A stretch of DNA of 64,000 nucleotides from Saturnia japonica (Eukaryota > Arthropoda > Insecta > Lepidoptera > Saturniidae). A program made the position numbers and the translations under genes. Below, one piece after another: positions 9,933-21,048 of this stretch (positions are counted from its first letter, which is position 1; every line of letters starts with the position of its first letter). Location of the stretch: contig CM065319.1 in NCBI GenBank assembly GCA_033032175.1, forward strand, positions 16,465,018-16,529,017. Direction: 5' to 3'. The notes beneath the pieces are model-generated. The model saw nothing but the letters and a program-made list of their open reading frames with translations, was not told where the DNA came from and did not search any database.

Positions 9933-10612
9933 ATGAAGCTGTTAAAAATGGAAGCGAGGAGGAAGCTACATTTGGCTAGCATGCTCTTTGATATAATGTG
10001 TACTGAAACTCCGAGTTACCTATATAATAAGTTTATGTGGCCCCACCATGACAATAGATACTGCTCGCCAGTATTTGCTATACCATGTCATAAAGCTGTA
10101 GCTTTTCGTGGTTCTTTTAGATATGCAGCTACTAAGTGCTGGAACAACATACCACCTCCTATTCCAAAGATTAACCATATGTTTCGTTTCAACTTCAAAG
10201 CTAATTTGAAAAGCTATTGTTATTGTTGGAAGAATGAATTTACTATGCAATTCAATTACGTTGGCTCAGTAGGTATCTAAATATTTTTTTCTCAAGTGGT
10301 GGGCAGTCTATCTCGAAGTGTATGGGATATGATTACATCATATATATATGTATATAAATGCAGTGTACAGTTAGAGATGTATATATTATATAACATATGT
10401 TGCTTATTCTTATGAAGTTACGATTATTTAGTTTAATTAATTAAAATTGTTGTTGTGTTGCGCTTGCGCTTGTAGGCCTGCAGCATTATGCTGAGATAAG
10501 GACCCATTCGACCCCATGCACCAATTCATTTATTGTGTCAATTTGTTTTAAAAATGTATGTGTGTTGTGTGGTGTTATTGTCGAATAAATGCATTTTATT
10601 TCTTTCTTTGTT
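9933..10612 (+). mobile_element. C-terminal remnant and 3' UTR of a second LINE family
   Basis: An ORF at 9933-10280 (115 codons) reads RRKLHLASMLFDIMC, PSYLYNKF, HKAVAFRGSFRYAATKCWNN and IPPPIPK. This is the typical C-terminal tail of Jockey/CR1-type LINE polyproteins in insects, downstream of the reverse transcriptase. The frame is intact to its stop, and the sequence is unrelated to the CR1-like family at 17-21 kb. The 3' UTR continues to an AATAAA-like signal and T/C-rich end near 10612. The reverse transcriptase itself is missing, so it is a 5'-truncated dead copy. Confidence 0.75.
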
Positions 10613-10860
10613 TCACCAGGAGCATCTCAAGGATTATTCAGAGTAGAAAAATAATAAATAGTTAAATACGCTTAGTAGGGGTAAATCACGACGCGTCAAC
10701 ACAGTTAACGCACTGTACGCAGGAAGCAGGTACTTGAATTGTGTGTCAATTGTTACATCTACATAAAACCGAAATCATCCACTTGGGATAAATTATAATC
10801 AAATGACGTTTACTGTGTTCGGTGCAGCTGCCCTTGTGTTTATTAAATATTATAATACAA
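10613..10860. other. Non-coding stretch, nothing recognised
   Basis: No ORF or repeat recognised. Confidence 0.25.
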
Positions 10861-10990
10861 CTTTTTTTTTTGTATACTACAAAGGTGGCAAACAAGTCTA
10901 CGGCTCGCTTGATGGTAAGCGGCTACCGTAGCCGCGAGCTTTTGTAGGGTGCCTCTCTTCTCTTATCTGTTCTTAGCCCGTTATTCTGGG
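10861..10990 (-). repeat. Retroposon 3' end with A-tail
   Basis: A poly(T) run at 10863-10872 followed by GGTGGCAAACAAGTCTACGG and CTCGCTTGATGGTAAGCGGC. On the minus strand this is a 3' end with a poly(A) tail. The 'cggctcgcttgatggtaagcggctaccgtagcc' type of sequence is familiar from lepidopteran LINE 3' ends; I cannot assign the family. Confidence 0.5.
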
Positions 10991-11520
10991 ATTAGCGTGT
11001 AACCATCTTAGACCCCATCGTCACTTAAAATCAGGTGAGAATGTCGTTAATAAAAAATTAACTTTTTAAAATCTTGTAAAGCACACGAAATAAATTTAGC
11101 GCATTTAGTTTAAATACCCATTTCTTTCTTTTAAATTGCGATACAAGCTTTTAATATTTTTTTTATATTGAATAAAAATTTGTTTTAAAAACGTTTTCAT
11201 ACCCATATCATAGGAGTGCATAGAAAATACCTGTTCCGCTATATTGAATTTAGAATAAAGTTACTTAGTTAACTAAGCATTTTCATACAAACTAAACGTG
11301 TATACAAAATTTCAGCTTAATTGGTTAGGAATTACTATTTTAAAATACATTTGCAAGAATTAACCCATACTAATAAGGCAAATTAAATAAAACCTTAAAA
11401 GAAGTTATTTGAAAAGTGAGAAATACGATCGTCTTTCAATACTTTTTTAATCAATAATTTTACATGTATTAAAATGCAATGATTTTTAAATGAATTTAAG
11501 TAAATTTGATACTTATTTGT
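10991..11520. other. AT-rich non-coding stretch
   Basis: No gene, exon or repeat with a partner in this window was seen. Confidence 0.3.
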
Positions 11521-11876
11521 TACTAATAGCGGTCGCCCAATGATCGAAATTCGTCCAGCGACTTTTTAATCATAGACTATTTTCAGTTTGACATTTGCAG
11601 TATGAACCTAAACAATGAATATTATATCAATTGCTGTCACTTTTGATTGAGTGACAATGTCAATATTTTGAGGGTTTCTAGTTTCAATGGCACAGGTCGG
11701 TCTAAGATTCGTAGTATTAATTTATTTAATTTAATATATTACTAACAGATATTTATTTTAGCTTTTAAATTTCTGCACACCTTCTCCATATAAACTTATA
11801 CATGCCAAAACTCACAGTCTTCCGTGAACGCAGTACGCTTAAAAAGGGTTACAAAGTTTTTGCTTCACGTATTAAT
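11521..11876 (+). repeat. Dispersed repeat family Y, copy 1
   Basis: About 355 bp that align throughout with 57058-57411. Shared blocks include CAGCGACTTTTT-ATCATAGACTA, TTGCTGTCACTTTT, ATTCG(T/C)AGTATTAATTA/T, CACTCCTTCTCCATA/CACCTTCTCCATA and CGCAGTACGCTTAAAA. Same orientation. No ORF; the start ACTAATAGCGGTCGCCC resembles RTE-like retroposon heads. Confidence 0.7.
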
Positions 11877-12099
11877 ATAATGATGATGAGAAAGTGATAA
11901 TCATCATTGTTCTGCGTATAATTAACATAATAAATATTCCTGGAGTTAAGCCGATACTCGATGAGAGCACTGAAATCAGAATTTCCCATGAATGCCCGTA
12001 AGTTAAATGTGAAATGCAGTGATAATACTGGACGAGGTGTGCTTTTTTCCTTCCGTACGTGTCGAGATAACAAATTGACTGTATTGTACATTCATATTC
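11877..12099. other. Non-coding stretch
   Basis: Nothing recognised. It contains a small palindromic ATGATGATGAG...ATCATCAT run near 11880-11910. Confidence 0.25.
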
Positions 12100-12878
12100 A
12101 ACGTGTATCGCGGTCTCGCTCTATTTAATACGCCCTTTTGTCCCTCTCACTCGACTTTTCCAGTTCACGCGTGCGCACGGAGGATTTTCCCGAAAGATGT
12201 GTACCGGTCGAAGCTGCGTATAGTGAGAGGTTTTCTATTAAATTTATACGTTCATTTTTATATTTATTGATATATAAGTACCTACAAAATTTAATATTCG
12301 ATTTATAGGTAATTTTTTATGTAAAAAATAATTTAATATTAAAAAATATTTTCTAACTGTAAACCTTTTAAATATAAAAACCATGATGTAGGAATATGAA
12401 TCAAAAAAGAAAAATGAATTTTAATTAAAATAAAGAAATAATTTTTGAGTTCTATGTAAAGGAGATACAAACTATAATAAATAATTATTTGCAACAGTGT
12501 CAGTTACGCAAGCGGGGAGGCGGTTCATAGGAAGCTTCGATCGGCCGACCGGCGAGAGTCAGCCTCTGGAACCCGTGGGATCTCCCGGGCACTACGACGT
12601 CCCGACACAAACACCTCACAGGCCGAATTTCGATCGAGACCCAGTTTAAAAAATAATAATAACCTAAAAATTATCACGTCAAATATTCGCGCGCGTTTTC
12701 GAGATGAAGATTTTAAATTGAATTACTATTATTTTTATATACTGGCCAGCACGTGTATAAAGTTATGAAGTGATAACGTGACCTTTGTTTAAAATAACTA
12801 GTTGTTCGATTTACAAAAATACATTTTAAATCGCATAATATTTCATCGTTTTAAATTGTTAGAGTGAACATAAAAGTG
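12100..12878 (+). promoter_or_regulatory. CpG-rich stretch, candidate promoter and 5' UTR
   Basis: Two GC- and CpG-rich blocks (12105-12240 and 12500-12640) stand out from the AT-rich surroundings and have no second copy in the window. They lead into the candidate exon at 12879-12908. This layout fits a promoter with a 5' UTR exon of a host gene on the plus strand. No TATA box or initiator could be fixed with confidence. Confidence 0.3.
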
Positions 12879-12908
12879 ATGCTGATTTGTGGAATTATGG
12901 ATTCTTTG
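12879..12908 (+). CDS. Candidate 5' exon end or short upstream ORF with strong splice donor
   Basis: An ATG at 12879 opens ten codons (MLICGIMDSL) that end exactly at a strong donor TTG|GTGAGT at 12909. If spliced to the acceptor at 28848, the frame reads ITKEQ and then stops, before the main ATG at 28929. The ATG would then head a 15-codon upstream ORF in a 5' UTR. It could instead be the first coding exon of another gene. Real splicing is unproven. Confidence 0.3.
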
Positions 12909-13517
12909 GTGAGTCAATTATTATATTATAAACTTCATAATAGAATATGATGATAAGATGTTTTTACCTTTGTTTTTACAATAATTTAATTAATTTATAT
13001 TATACTTCTTACAAATTAATATAACAATTTTTTTTATTGATTTAATATGAGGCACAATCTAAATCACAATCTAAGGTGAACATATACAAACTTACCTACT
13101 ATGATAACTATATTTGTGATATATCTACATATATAAATATTAAACAAAGATGTTTGTCCTGTGAGGAAAACTGTACTAATAGGTACTCGGTTCACCAGTA
13201 GTGCTACTGCCATTCGTTTCGAAGCCTGTAAATATCAAATATAATTTTTTTCTTTCTTATTTACTATATAACTAATCTAGATACAATCTACGGTTCCGAA
13301 TATGAGAATTATATGATAAAATCTAACTTAACTGAATCAGTCAGAAAATTATTTAACGCCGAGAGAATTTTGAAGAGCAAAATCAGTTCTGCAAACAGGG
13401 TATAAATAACCGCTATAAAGGGTTATTAAAAATTGTCTTTTAAATAAAATAGTGACAGGATTTAAAAAAAGCATTATTGTTTTTCACAAAAGAAATAGAA
13501 ACATGTACATAGTTTTA
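12909..13517. other. AT-rich non-coding stretch, possible intron start
   Basis: No gene or known repeat recognised. Confidence 0.3.
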
Positions 13518-13753
13518 TGAAGACAAGATAATTTTCAAGAAAAGAGAAAACCAACTTGAATGATTTCCCTGGTGTATCTCTGAAGTCGAAGGTCTAATGT
13601 CAATAAAATTAAAATGGGATTACCTTTGAGGTATCCCCTTTACAAGGAAGAAATAATCATCCGAATCGGATCATAACAAAAGAAGTTATGTCTGAACAAC
13701 CATAAGAAAATGCAATCGAATCGAAAGACTCCATTTTTTGAAGTCAGTTAAAA
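13518..13753 (-). repeat. Repeat family T ('CCGACTTC' type), minus copy
   Basis: The minus strand begins TTTTTAACTGACTTCAAAAA and continues with ...GATTCGGATGATTATTTC, a GGGGATACCTC block, CCCATTTTAATTTTATTG, CTTCAGAGATACACCAGG and TTCAAGTTGGTTTTC. The same blocks occur at 37842, 38959 and 44138 (+). It is a common lepidopteran-looking repeat without coding capacity. Confidence 0.65.
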
Positions 13754-14263
13754 AGTAACAGATATATCCCGCAACAATTTTAAGATACAATTAAAATACG
13801 AAGATATTTCATTGCTTTTTTATATTTAATTTTAACGGAATATAATAATACAAAATTGATATAATGCTAAAATATGGTGGTTTCAAAATTAAGTGTAAGG
13901 GATATTTGTTAACATTTCGAGATATGCAAGCTACCTAGGACACTTGTGCTCGTTTGGACTGGAGTCACTGTCAACTAGGTGAAGAATTTCTGCATGACTG
14001 TGTCCTTCCAAAACTGGCCTTTGTGTATCCAGACACGGTGGCTTTCGCGGTTATATGTATGTATAACCCACAATCATCATATGTTAGTGTACCTAGGAAA
14101 GTAATTCTCTTTATGTTATTTTATGTATTTTATATTATAAAATTCTAAAGATATACTTGTATGTTACTGATGCTAGTTGTATAGCAATTAAAATGAGAAA
14201 CAAAAAGTAAAATTAAAGTATTGTTTTTAATATGCTCATAATATGTATGGCAAATTATAAAAT
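13754..14263. other. AT-rich non-coding stretch
   Basis: A 64-codon ORF at 13954-14148 has no motifs and no splice support. Nothing else is seen. Confidence 0.3.
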
Positions 14264-14328
14264 AAAACCTAAAAAGGCACTTATGAGTGTCAAAACACTA
14301 CTACACATTCGTAAAACTTCTCAGTCAG
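14264..14328 (-). mobile_element. CR1-like LINE 3' UTR scrap
   Basis: About 65 bp (CCTAAAAAGGCACTTATGAG, GTCAAAACACTACTAC) match the 3' UTR of the element at 17-21 kb in reverse orientation. Both ends are lost. Confidence 0.65.
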
Positions 14329-15389
14329 CTTTCTAAAATGTTTTAATTATTTTTACAGTTGATATGTAATTATATTAATAAAAAGGATGCACACACACAG
14401 AATAACTACATGAATGTAGGTTATATTTCTAGGATAAAGTCCTTCTCCCGTGGTGTTGCGTGATTGCATTCTTTCCCGACAAAACGTCCAAATATTAACG
14501 TCCCTTTGTAAGTACAGAACAAACGCCCGAGCAATGTTTGCCCAGTCCGGATTCACTCAGAGACAACTGGTTAATTTCTATGGTTCTGTAAAGAAAATAA
14601 AAAACGGGACCCTTATAGAATCACTTTCTTGTACTTTTGACTTAATATAGCTCCCTTTTCTCAAAAACGGCTTGATGTATTATATTAAAATTAGCATCAA
14701 ATACTATCGAATGTATGGCCTCAAAATGCTGTAAAAAATCAAGATTGTAGGCCAGTGTAATAAATATTCTTTTTTGGCAAAGTATAGTAAAAAATAAATA
14801 AAGAAAAGGCAAAGTAAAAAAAAAGTTGTAGAGTGGCGGTACTGTTCCTTACGGTAAAACTAGTACAGTCCAAAAACTAAGACGAGCACCAAGAGATCAG
14901 AATTCCATCTATATTTGCTGTTGTAATGCAAGTTTGTAAATATCTCGGCAGGTGGATACCGACTGAACTCGGACGCGAGGCGCTTAAACGTGTCACTATA
15001 TCGTATTACGCCTGATATATGGTAGTCGCGATCCAGTCGAACATATTTTGTTTTTTCTGCCAGCCTGCGTGACCCAGATACGGCCCTTCATACTGAAAGT
15101 CCCACTTTCTGGCCATTTCAAAACTTATAGGGTACTTCCCAAGGATTTTCAGTCTCGTTTTTTATTGTGCTTATGGAATAAAGTTTTTCTATTTACTAAT
15201 GTCTAGGATGCGAATGCTTTTTCCGTTTTATCCTGAATAAGTTTGAACAGTAATTCCGGTGCGCTTATCTTGTGCTCAACATACAGATGGACTCTCACAG
15301 TGCTTGTGTGATGGTGGCGATTGTCGATGGATCTTCATGATTCGACCGTCTCTCATATATTAGAGGGGAGATCAGGCAAAGTAGAGGGT
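14329..15389. other. Non-coding stretch, nothing recognised
   Basis: Overlapping short ORFs occur on both strands (14353-14650), but none has recognisable motifs. A GC-richer part at 14940-15120 may be an old repeat. Confidence 0.3.
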
Positions 15390-15572
15390 TTTTTTTTAAT
15401 TCGTTATAGGTTTAGCGTTTGGTCACAATCTCATCAGACGTTCAATGACTACGTGACCCAAGATGGTTGTTGATGGTGGTTGAGCTAGCCAGATGTGGAT
15501 TAGAAAAATCCTTATCACCATGCCATGATGTCATCGTGATGTTTTCTTTCATCGAAAGCTAAGGTAATATTT
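15390..15572 (-). mobile_element. tRNA-derived SINE A, 3' part
   Basis: Shares GTTATAGG(C/T)TTAGCGTT, ATCTCA-C, AAGATGG and the TCATCGAAAGCT block with 49730-50043. The sense strand is minus, so the T-run at 15390-15398 is the A-tail. The tRNA-like head, expected right of 15572, is missing or too decayed. Confidence 0.55.
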
Positions 15573-15922
15573 GTAAAATAAGACTTCTTTGACCTTCACG
15601 GGGTTTCACGGCAGCTTGTGGAAGCTTGCCACACCAGAAGCGTAGCACTCGCATTGCTAAATCTTGAAGTTATAGTTTCATACTTAATCATACTCAGTGG
15701 TCTTGCGTATGGACGCCTTTAGAAGATTGTCAAACTCTTTAATAAAACTTAGTTTCCGCTAATAAAAGACAGTTTATAGTACTTTAAATATGGCCAGTCT
15801 CTCACACGTTTAAATGCAAAGAGAAAGAAAATGGTAAAACGCTTTCTGGACCGTTGAAAACAGAAAATAACATCAGCAAAATGGTTTTACCCCATCTGTA
15901 AGGTTCCTACCCTTGCGCTGTG
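15573..15922. other. Non-coding stretch
   Basis: Nothing recognised. Confidence 0.25.
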
Positions 15923-16624
15923 CATTAGGGATGCAAAGGATACATCGATGTTTTAGAAATATCAATGTTTTAATATAAAAATATCGATACTTGCAATCGC
16001 AATATTACTGATTGCAAATCATCGACATAGTGTTAATTTCAGCGGTGTTTTGTTTGACAAAAAGATTTCAAAGTATGCCCTCTATTTTACGGCTGACTAA
16101 TTCGGCGATGGAATCTAGTACTTTTTTAATTAATAGTTTTGAATGAAATTACATTAAATTGGTATTAGGTAATATTTTGTTAATTAGAAACAGGAATAAA
16201 CGAAGAGTCGTTCCAGATAATGAGTAAATGACAGAACAAATTCATTTTAAATATTTTTGTTTTTAATTGTCCTTTAAAATTAAGTATTAATTGATTCTTA
16301 GCTGCTTTAAGACTTTTTTGTCCACTTCGTGAGCTAAAAAATCAGTACAACCGGGATATTTTAATGTGTTAACGATTACTGTAACTTTTAAGTTCGTAAA
16401 AACTGTGTATGGCTAGTTGAACTTTCAACACATATCACACACTACATGGACACAGTCCATAGAAAAGTAAAGAGATAGATAGATACTGCTAGCCTTTTCA
16501 AATTAAAATTAAAAAAAAAACATCGATGTTCGATGTATCGATTTTTCTCAGTAATGTTTTTTCTCATGGCTGTTTTTTTTTTTCGGAATATCGATTTTTA
16601 TCATAGCAATTTTGACACCCCTAG
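15923..16624. mobile_element. Non-autonomous hAT-like element (tentative)
   Basis: The ends CATTAGGGATGCAAA (left) and CTAGGGGTGTCAAAA (right, reversed) resemble the CAGGGGTG-type termini of hAT transposons. Several CATCGATG and ATATCGAT words lie just inside each end (15945-16025 and 16515-16600) as sub-terminal repeats. There is no transposase ORF. A clean 8-bp duplication is not visible: the flanks share only GCGCT at a shifted position. Confidence 0.4.
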
Positions 16625-16999
16625 CCGCGCTCAGTTAGAGCTATAGTGAGCGGCCACCGACCGATATATTACATTTTTATGGCATACAGAAGGGATTTTC
16701 ACGGCCTCTCCCTTACCCCATGTTTATGATTTGTTATCCTCTATTCGCTGTTATGATGCTTACTTATTTATCATAAACGTAACATAGGACTGACTATACA
16801 CACGCATTTAAATAAACATGTATTTTTTAATTATTCCTGGCAGCTTAGAGTTCAGAGTTTTTTTTAAAAGAATACTACATTTTTGTCCAGAGTTTTGGTC
16901 TAGAACTTGATAAGTGACATAGTGTTTTTATTTTTAATTCATAAACTTGCCTTTTATATGTCATATTCTGTAATTTTGGTAATTTTTACACTAAACAGC
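16625..16999. other. Non-coding stretch upstream of the LINE
   Basis: The segment from about 16910 resembles repeat X (TTCATAAA, GTAATTTT, CACGAGTGAAA), so the true 5' end of the LINE may lie here and not at 17000. No gene seen. Confidence 0.3.
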
Positions 17000-17124
17000 T
17001 TATTATTGTGCACGAGTGAAACAAATTCGAAATAATGGTAAGAGCTATAGATTAATGATAAATCAATATATAAATAATAAATGGCTAATAAAATTAATTA
17101 TTACAAAAAAAAGTAGGTGAACAT

Positions 17125-17869
17125 ATGGTGTCAGTGGGTGAGTTGATGGAGTCAGTTGCGGGGAATGTTGAGGGGATGCAGTCACTCAACAATTGTATGT
17201 TGTGTGATTGTGTTGACTCTAGGTCTCTGTATGGCACACAACCACTGATAACAAATTTGACTCAGGGATCAGTTTCCAGGCACACTCTGTCCTCTGAAGT
17301 TGTTCATATACTTCCTGAACCAGCTACACCAGACTTAGACCAGTCCTTACAATATGAACAGGTTTTAAATTGCAACAAATCAAATATTTGTAATAATTCT
17401 CTAATCCATGGAGGTGCTGATGTCAATGCTGTATCGAAAACTATAGTTTTTAGTAACAGACTAAGTAAGGGTATAGGGTCAATGTTGGCCCAGAGGTTGA
17501 AAGGAAAAATTATTAATTATTGTATGACAGGTGCAACTTACAATCAAATTATTGATACAATTTTGAACACTGATTTTGAGAAGCAATGTAATATTGTAAT
17601 TTTAATAGGAAATAGTTTAGGTATTAAAAAAAATGATTTACATATTTCATCAGAAAAACTGTTGAAATTCGATGTGGGAAAAATAATGTAGTGTGCTTTC
17701 CCATATTCTATATCCCTAAAACAAAAAAATAATAACATTAAGATGTTAAATAATAGTCTACATAATCTGACATGTCGTCACAGTGATCAATTTATATTTT
17801 TTGATGTTAATAAGTTTATTAATAATTTTATGTTAACTCGGGAAAGAATGTTTCTTCCCAAAAAATATT
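17125..17869 (+). pseudogene. ORF1 of the CR1-like element, SGNH/esterase-like, frameshifted
   Basis: 188 codons are open from the ATG at 17125 to TAG at 17689. The C-terminal half (KTIVFSNRLSKGIGSML, INYCMTGATYNQIID, CNIVILIGNS) resembles the SGNH-hydrolase-like domain often found in CR1 ORF1 proteins. The similar-looking peptide continues after the stop in other frames (NVVCFPIFYIPKTK, then HNLTCRHSDQFIFFDVNKF to LPKKY at 17869), with both shifts in runs of A. It would act as the RNA-binding or accessory protein of the element. No N-terminal zinc finger is visible, so the 5' part may be lost. The domain call is moderate. Confidence 0.6.
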
Positions 17870-17978
17870 AACGTGATATTGATATATTGATAGCGTATAA
17901 TATAAATATGTTAAGTGACTCAGCAGTGTCATATAGTTTGACTAATGATACTGTGATAAATTTTTTAAACCAATAAAT

Positions 17979-18833
17979 ATGACAAAGGAGCAGGGTAACA
18001 TAACAGTATACCATCAAAATATCAATCGCTTCTCCGGCAAAATATTAGATATAGAATTATTATTACACAGAGAGAGACTAGATATATTATGTTTTACAGA
18101 AACCTGGCTTAAACCTGATAAGATGATATTTAATATAACACACTTTTCAGTTGCTAGTGTTTATAATCGTACAATCGCTGTCGGTGGGGGTTGTATCATA
18201 TTAACCAATAATAATATCAAATTTAAAGACAGAAAAGATATATGTAGTCTCTCAATAGATCGTATTTGTGAAGTGGCTTGTGCCGAGATGGATGGATTAA
18301 TTGTATTATGTGTTTACAGACCTCCTTCATCAAATATATTACTATTTTTAGAAACTATGGAGGAAATATTAACGAGAATATTTAATATCAATAAGTCAGT
18401 TTTGATCTGTGGTTACTTTAATATAGATATTTTAAATTCGTCGCCAGAGGTCACTGCATTCACATCGCTATTTAAATCGTTTAACTTTGATCCGCTTTTT
18501 AATGAACCAACCAGAACCACGTTCCAAACTGCATCTTGTATAGACAACATTTTTAGTAACTTCAAAATCATTAGTAATGGCATTATTACTGGAATACGGT
18601 CTGACCATAAAGGTCAACTTGTTGAAATAAACTGCTGCAGACCTAGCAGTGATTGTAAGAGAACGGTTAGACTTATTTCAGACACTAGATTAGATCTTTT
18701 AAATGATAACATTCAACAGCAATTATCTGCAGAGGTTTTACACGATATTGATCCAAATACTAACTACGGCAGCTTGTTTAATATCATAAGCACTGAATTT
18801 AGTAAACATTGTCCAACAAAGGTTATTTATTAG
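17979..18833 (+). pseudogene. Endonuclease part of the CR1-like ORF2, inactive
   Basis: This is the apurinic-like (exonuclease-endonuclease-phosphatase) domain that nicks target DNA for target-primed reverse transcription. Visible motifs are YHQNINRF (residues 11-18), FTETWL with E41, CVYRPPSS, ICGYFNID (143-150) and RSDHKGQ with D209/H210. The usual GDFN motif here reads GYFN: the catalytic Asp is Tyr146 (codon TAC at 18414-18416). The frame then ends in a stop at 18831-18833, and the polypeptide continues in another frame at 18847. In an intact element both parts form one ORF2. Confidence 0.85.
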
Positions 18834-18846
18834 TGTTAGGAAAAAA

Positions 18847-20829
18847 ATGGCTTTTAGTGAATGGGCAACCAAAGGAATTATAAAAAGTAGAGATCGACTA
18901 TATGATTTATATTATAGGAAATCATTGATAACCAGTGATTCATTTCATGCTTATGTTAGAGATTATTCTAAAATATTTAAACGTGTTTGTGGAGCTGCAA
19001 AAGCGATATTTTTAAGAAATAAAGTTCTTAAATCTAGTAATAAGACTAAAACTGTTTGGCATATACTAAATAAAGAAACAGGAAAAGATAGGAAAAATGA
19101 TAATTCGCTTAATCTAAACGTCGAGGGAGTACACATCTCAAACAGTTCAGAGGTAGCAACTGTTTTCCAGGATTATTTCACAAATATACCATTAGTAGTA
19201 ACAAAAAATATAATATCATCACCCCATGGCGCTGCATCACTTTTGGATAATCTTATTACACCTGTGGATTCTAAATTTTCTTTTAAATATGTTAGTGCAG
19301 GTGGAATAGTAAGGACTTTTAAACAATTAAATTTAAAAAATACTGAAGATATTTGGGGTATGTCAGTAATAGTAGTTCAGTCCATAATTGTCACTATTTC
19401 ACCATATCTGGCTAATATATTTAATCAGTGCATAAAAACAGGGACTTTCCCTAATTTAATGAAAATAAGTAAAGTAGTTCCTCTATTTAAATCAGGTTGT
19501 AGAAGTAATCTTGGAAATTATAGACCAATTTCTGTACTTCCGTCGATTAGTAAGATTTTCGAGAAAATTATGCTCAAGCAGCTAGTACAATATTTCAAAG
19601 CACAAGAGATTTTGGATAGTCGGCAATATTGTTTCACAAAATCTAAATCTACCACTGACGCTGGTGCAACACTGCTAAGTCATATATATAGGGCTTGGGA
19701 GGAGTCTCAGGATGCAATCGGTGTGTTCTGTGATCTCTCAAAGGCCTTCGACTGCGTTGACCACAGTACGCTTATACTTAAGCTAAAACACTATGGTGTG
19801 CGTGAAACTTCTCTCGACCTCCTAATTTCTTATTTAACAGAGCGCTGTCAGAAAATAAGTGTAAATGGAGCAACCTCTTCGGGATCATTGGTTAGAGTCG
19901 GCGTCCCTCAGGGCTCGATTTTGGGACCATTTTTGTTTCTCGTTTATGTAAACGATCTACCGTCCGTTGTTGAAAATGGTGCTGGCATGGTTCTTTGTGC
20001 AGACGACACTTCACTTATATTCAAAGTGAAAAGAATAGATTCGGAGCTTAGGCAATTAAACAACACCTTATTTAAAATCTTTGAATGGTTTGCTTTAAAC
20101 AATTTACTACTAAATGCAAACAAAACCAAATGTATGAGATTTGTCTTGTCCAATGTTCGGCGTGTTGATAGTAGTATCAAGATAGAAGGGAATTTAGTAG
20201 GCTTAGTTGATGGTACTGTCTTCTTGGGCATTACGTTGGATTCAAAATTACAGTGGGGTCCGCATATTAAAACTTTGGCGGGAAGATTAAGTTCTTCTGC
20301 ATTCGCAGTACGCAAAATTCGCCAGTTAACAGATATTGCCACCGCTAGGTTAGTCTACTTCGCTTACTTTCATAGCTTAATGTCTTACGGTATTTTGCTG
20401 TGGGGTTCAGCAGCTGAGGTAGATACCATATTTATATTACAAAAGCGGGCAGTTCGAGCAATTTACAATATGAGACCCCGCGAATCACTAAAGAACAAGT
20501 TCCAGGAATTTAGTATTTTAACTTTGCCCTCCCAATACATCTTTGATAACATAATGTATGTCCGTAAAAACTTAGACAAGCTGGATTTTGTCAAAGATCA
20601 GCACAATGTAAATACTAGAAATAAAGATAAATTAGTCGTACCGTGTTTTAGACTTAGTAAGACTAATAAAAGTTTTTTAGGTAATAGTGTTAGGTTCTAT
20701 AACAAGATCCCGAAGCACATTACTGATTTACCTGACAACAAGTTCAAGGACCATGTCAAGCGGGTTTTACTGTCAAAAGGTTACTATAGAATGGATCATT
20801 ATGTGAATGATAGTGATGTCTGGAAGTGA
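18847..20829 (+). pseudogene. Reverse transcriptase part of the CR1-like ORF2
   Basis: 660 codons are open to a TGA at 20827-20829. Reverse transcriptase motifs in order: GNYRPISVLPSISKIFEKIM (~residues 221-240), FCDLSKAFDCVDH (~293-305), VPQGSILGP (~352-360) and the catalytic box CADD (~384-387), where most relatives have FADD, as the copy at 63118-63432 does. The C-terminal region with LLWGSAAEVDTIF and the end HYVNDSDVWK is shared with the truncated copies. A shift relative to the endonuclease frame at 18833-18847 separates it from its N-terminus, so it has no proper start of its own. It copies element RNA into DNA at the nicked target site. Confidence 0.9.
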
Positions 20830-21048
20830 CTCCCTCTCTGTGCATCCACTAATATATTATTATTGTACCTGTTATATTTGTAACATTTGTACAGTTAACA
20901 AAAAAAAAGAGATAAACCCGATCGAGTTTCTTACCTGTTCTTCTCGATGTCTGGGATATTTTCCGAACCGGTAGTAGTGTTTTGACATTCATAAGTGCCT
21001 TTTTAGGGCCTAAATTGAATAAAGATTATTTTGATTTGATTTGATTTG

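Larger units (their letters stand above)
17000..21048 (+). mobile_element. Near full-length CR1-like non-LTR retrotransposon
   Basis: The layout is 5' leader, ORF1 (17125-17869), an endonuclease region (17979-18833), a reverse transcriptase region (18847-20829) and a 219-bp 3' UTR ending AATAAAGATTATTTTGATTTG with ATTTG-type tandem units instead of poly(A). Microsatellite tails are usual in the CR1/L2 group. The 5' end is placed only approximately. All reading frames are damaged, so the copy cannot move on its own, but it is by far the longest member in the window and can serve as a reference for the six truncated relatives. Confidence 0.85.

Noticed and set aside
13954..14148. 64-codon ORF
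   Set aside because: AT-rich, no known motif, no splice sites with matching phase.
14353..14650. Overlapping ORFs on both strands
   Set aside because: Neither has recognisable motifs; likely chance.
19944..20342. 132-codon minus-strand ORF
   Set aside because: Antisense to the LINE reverse transcriptase.
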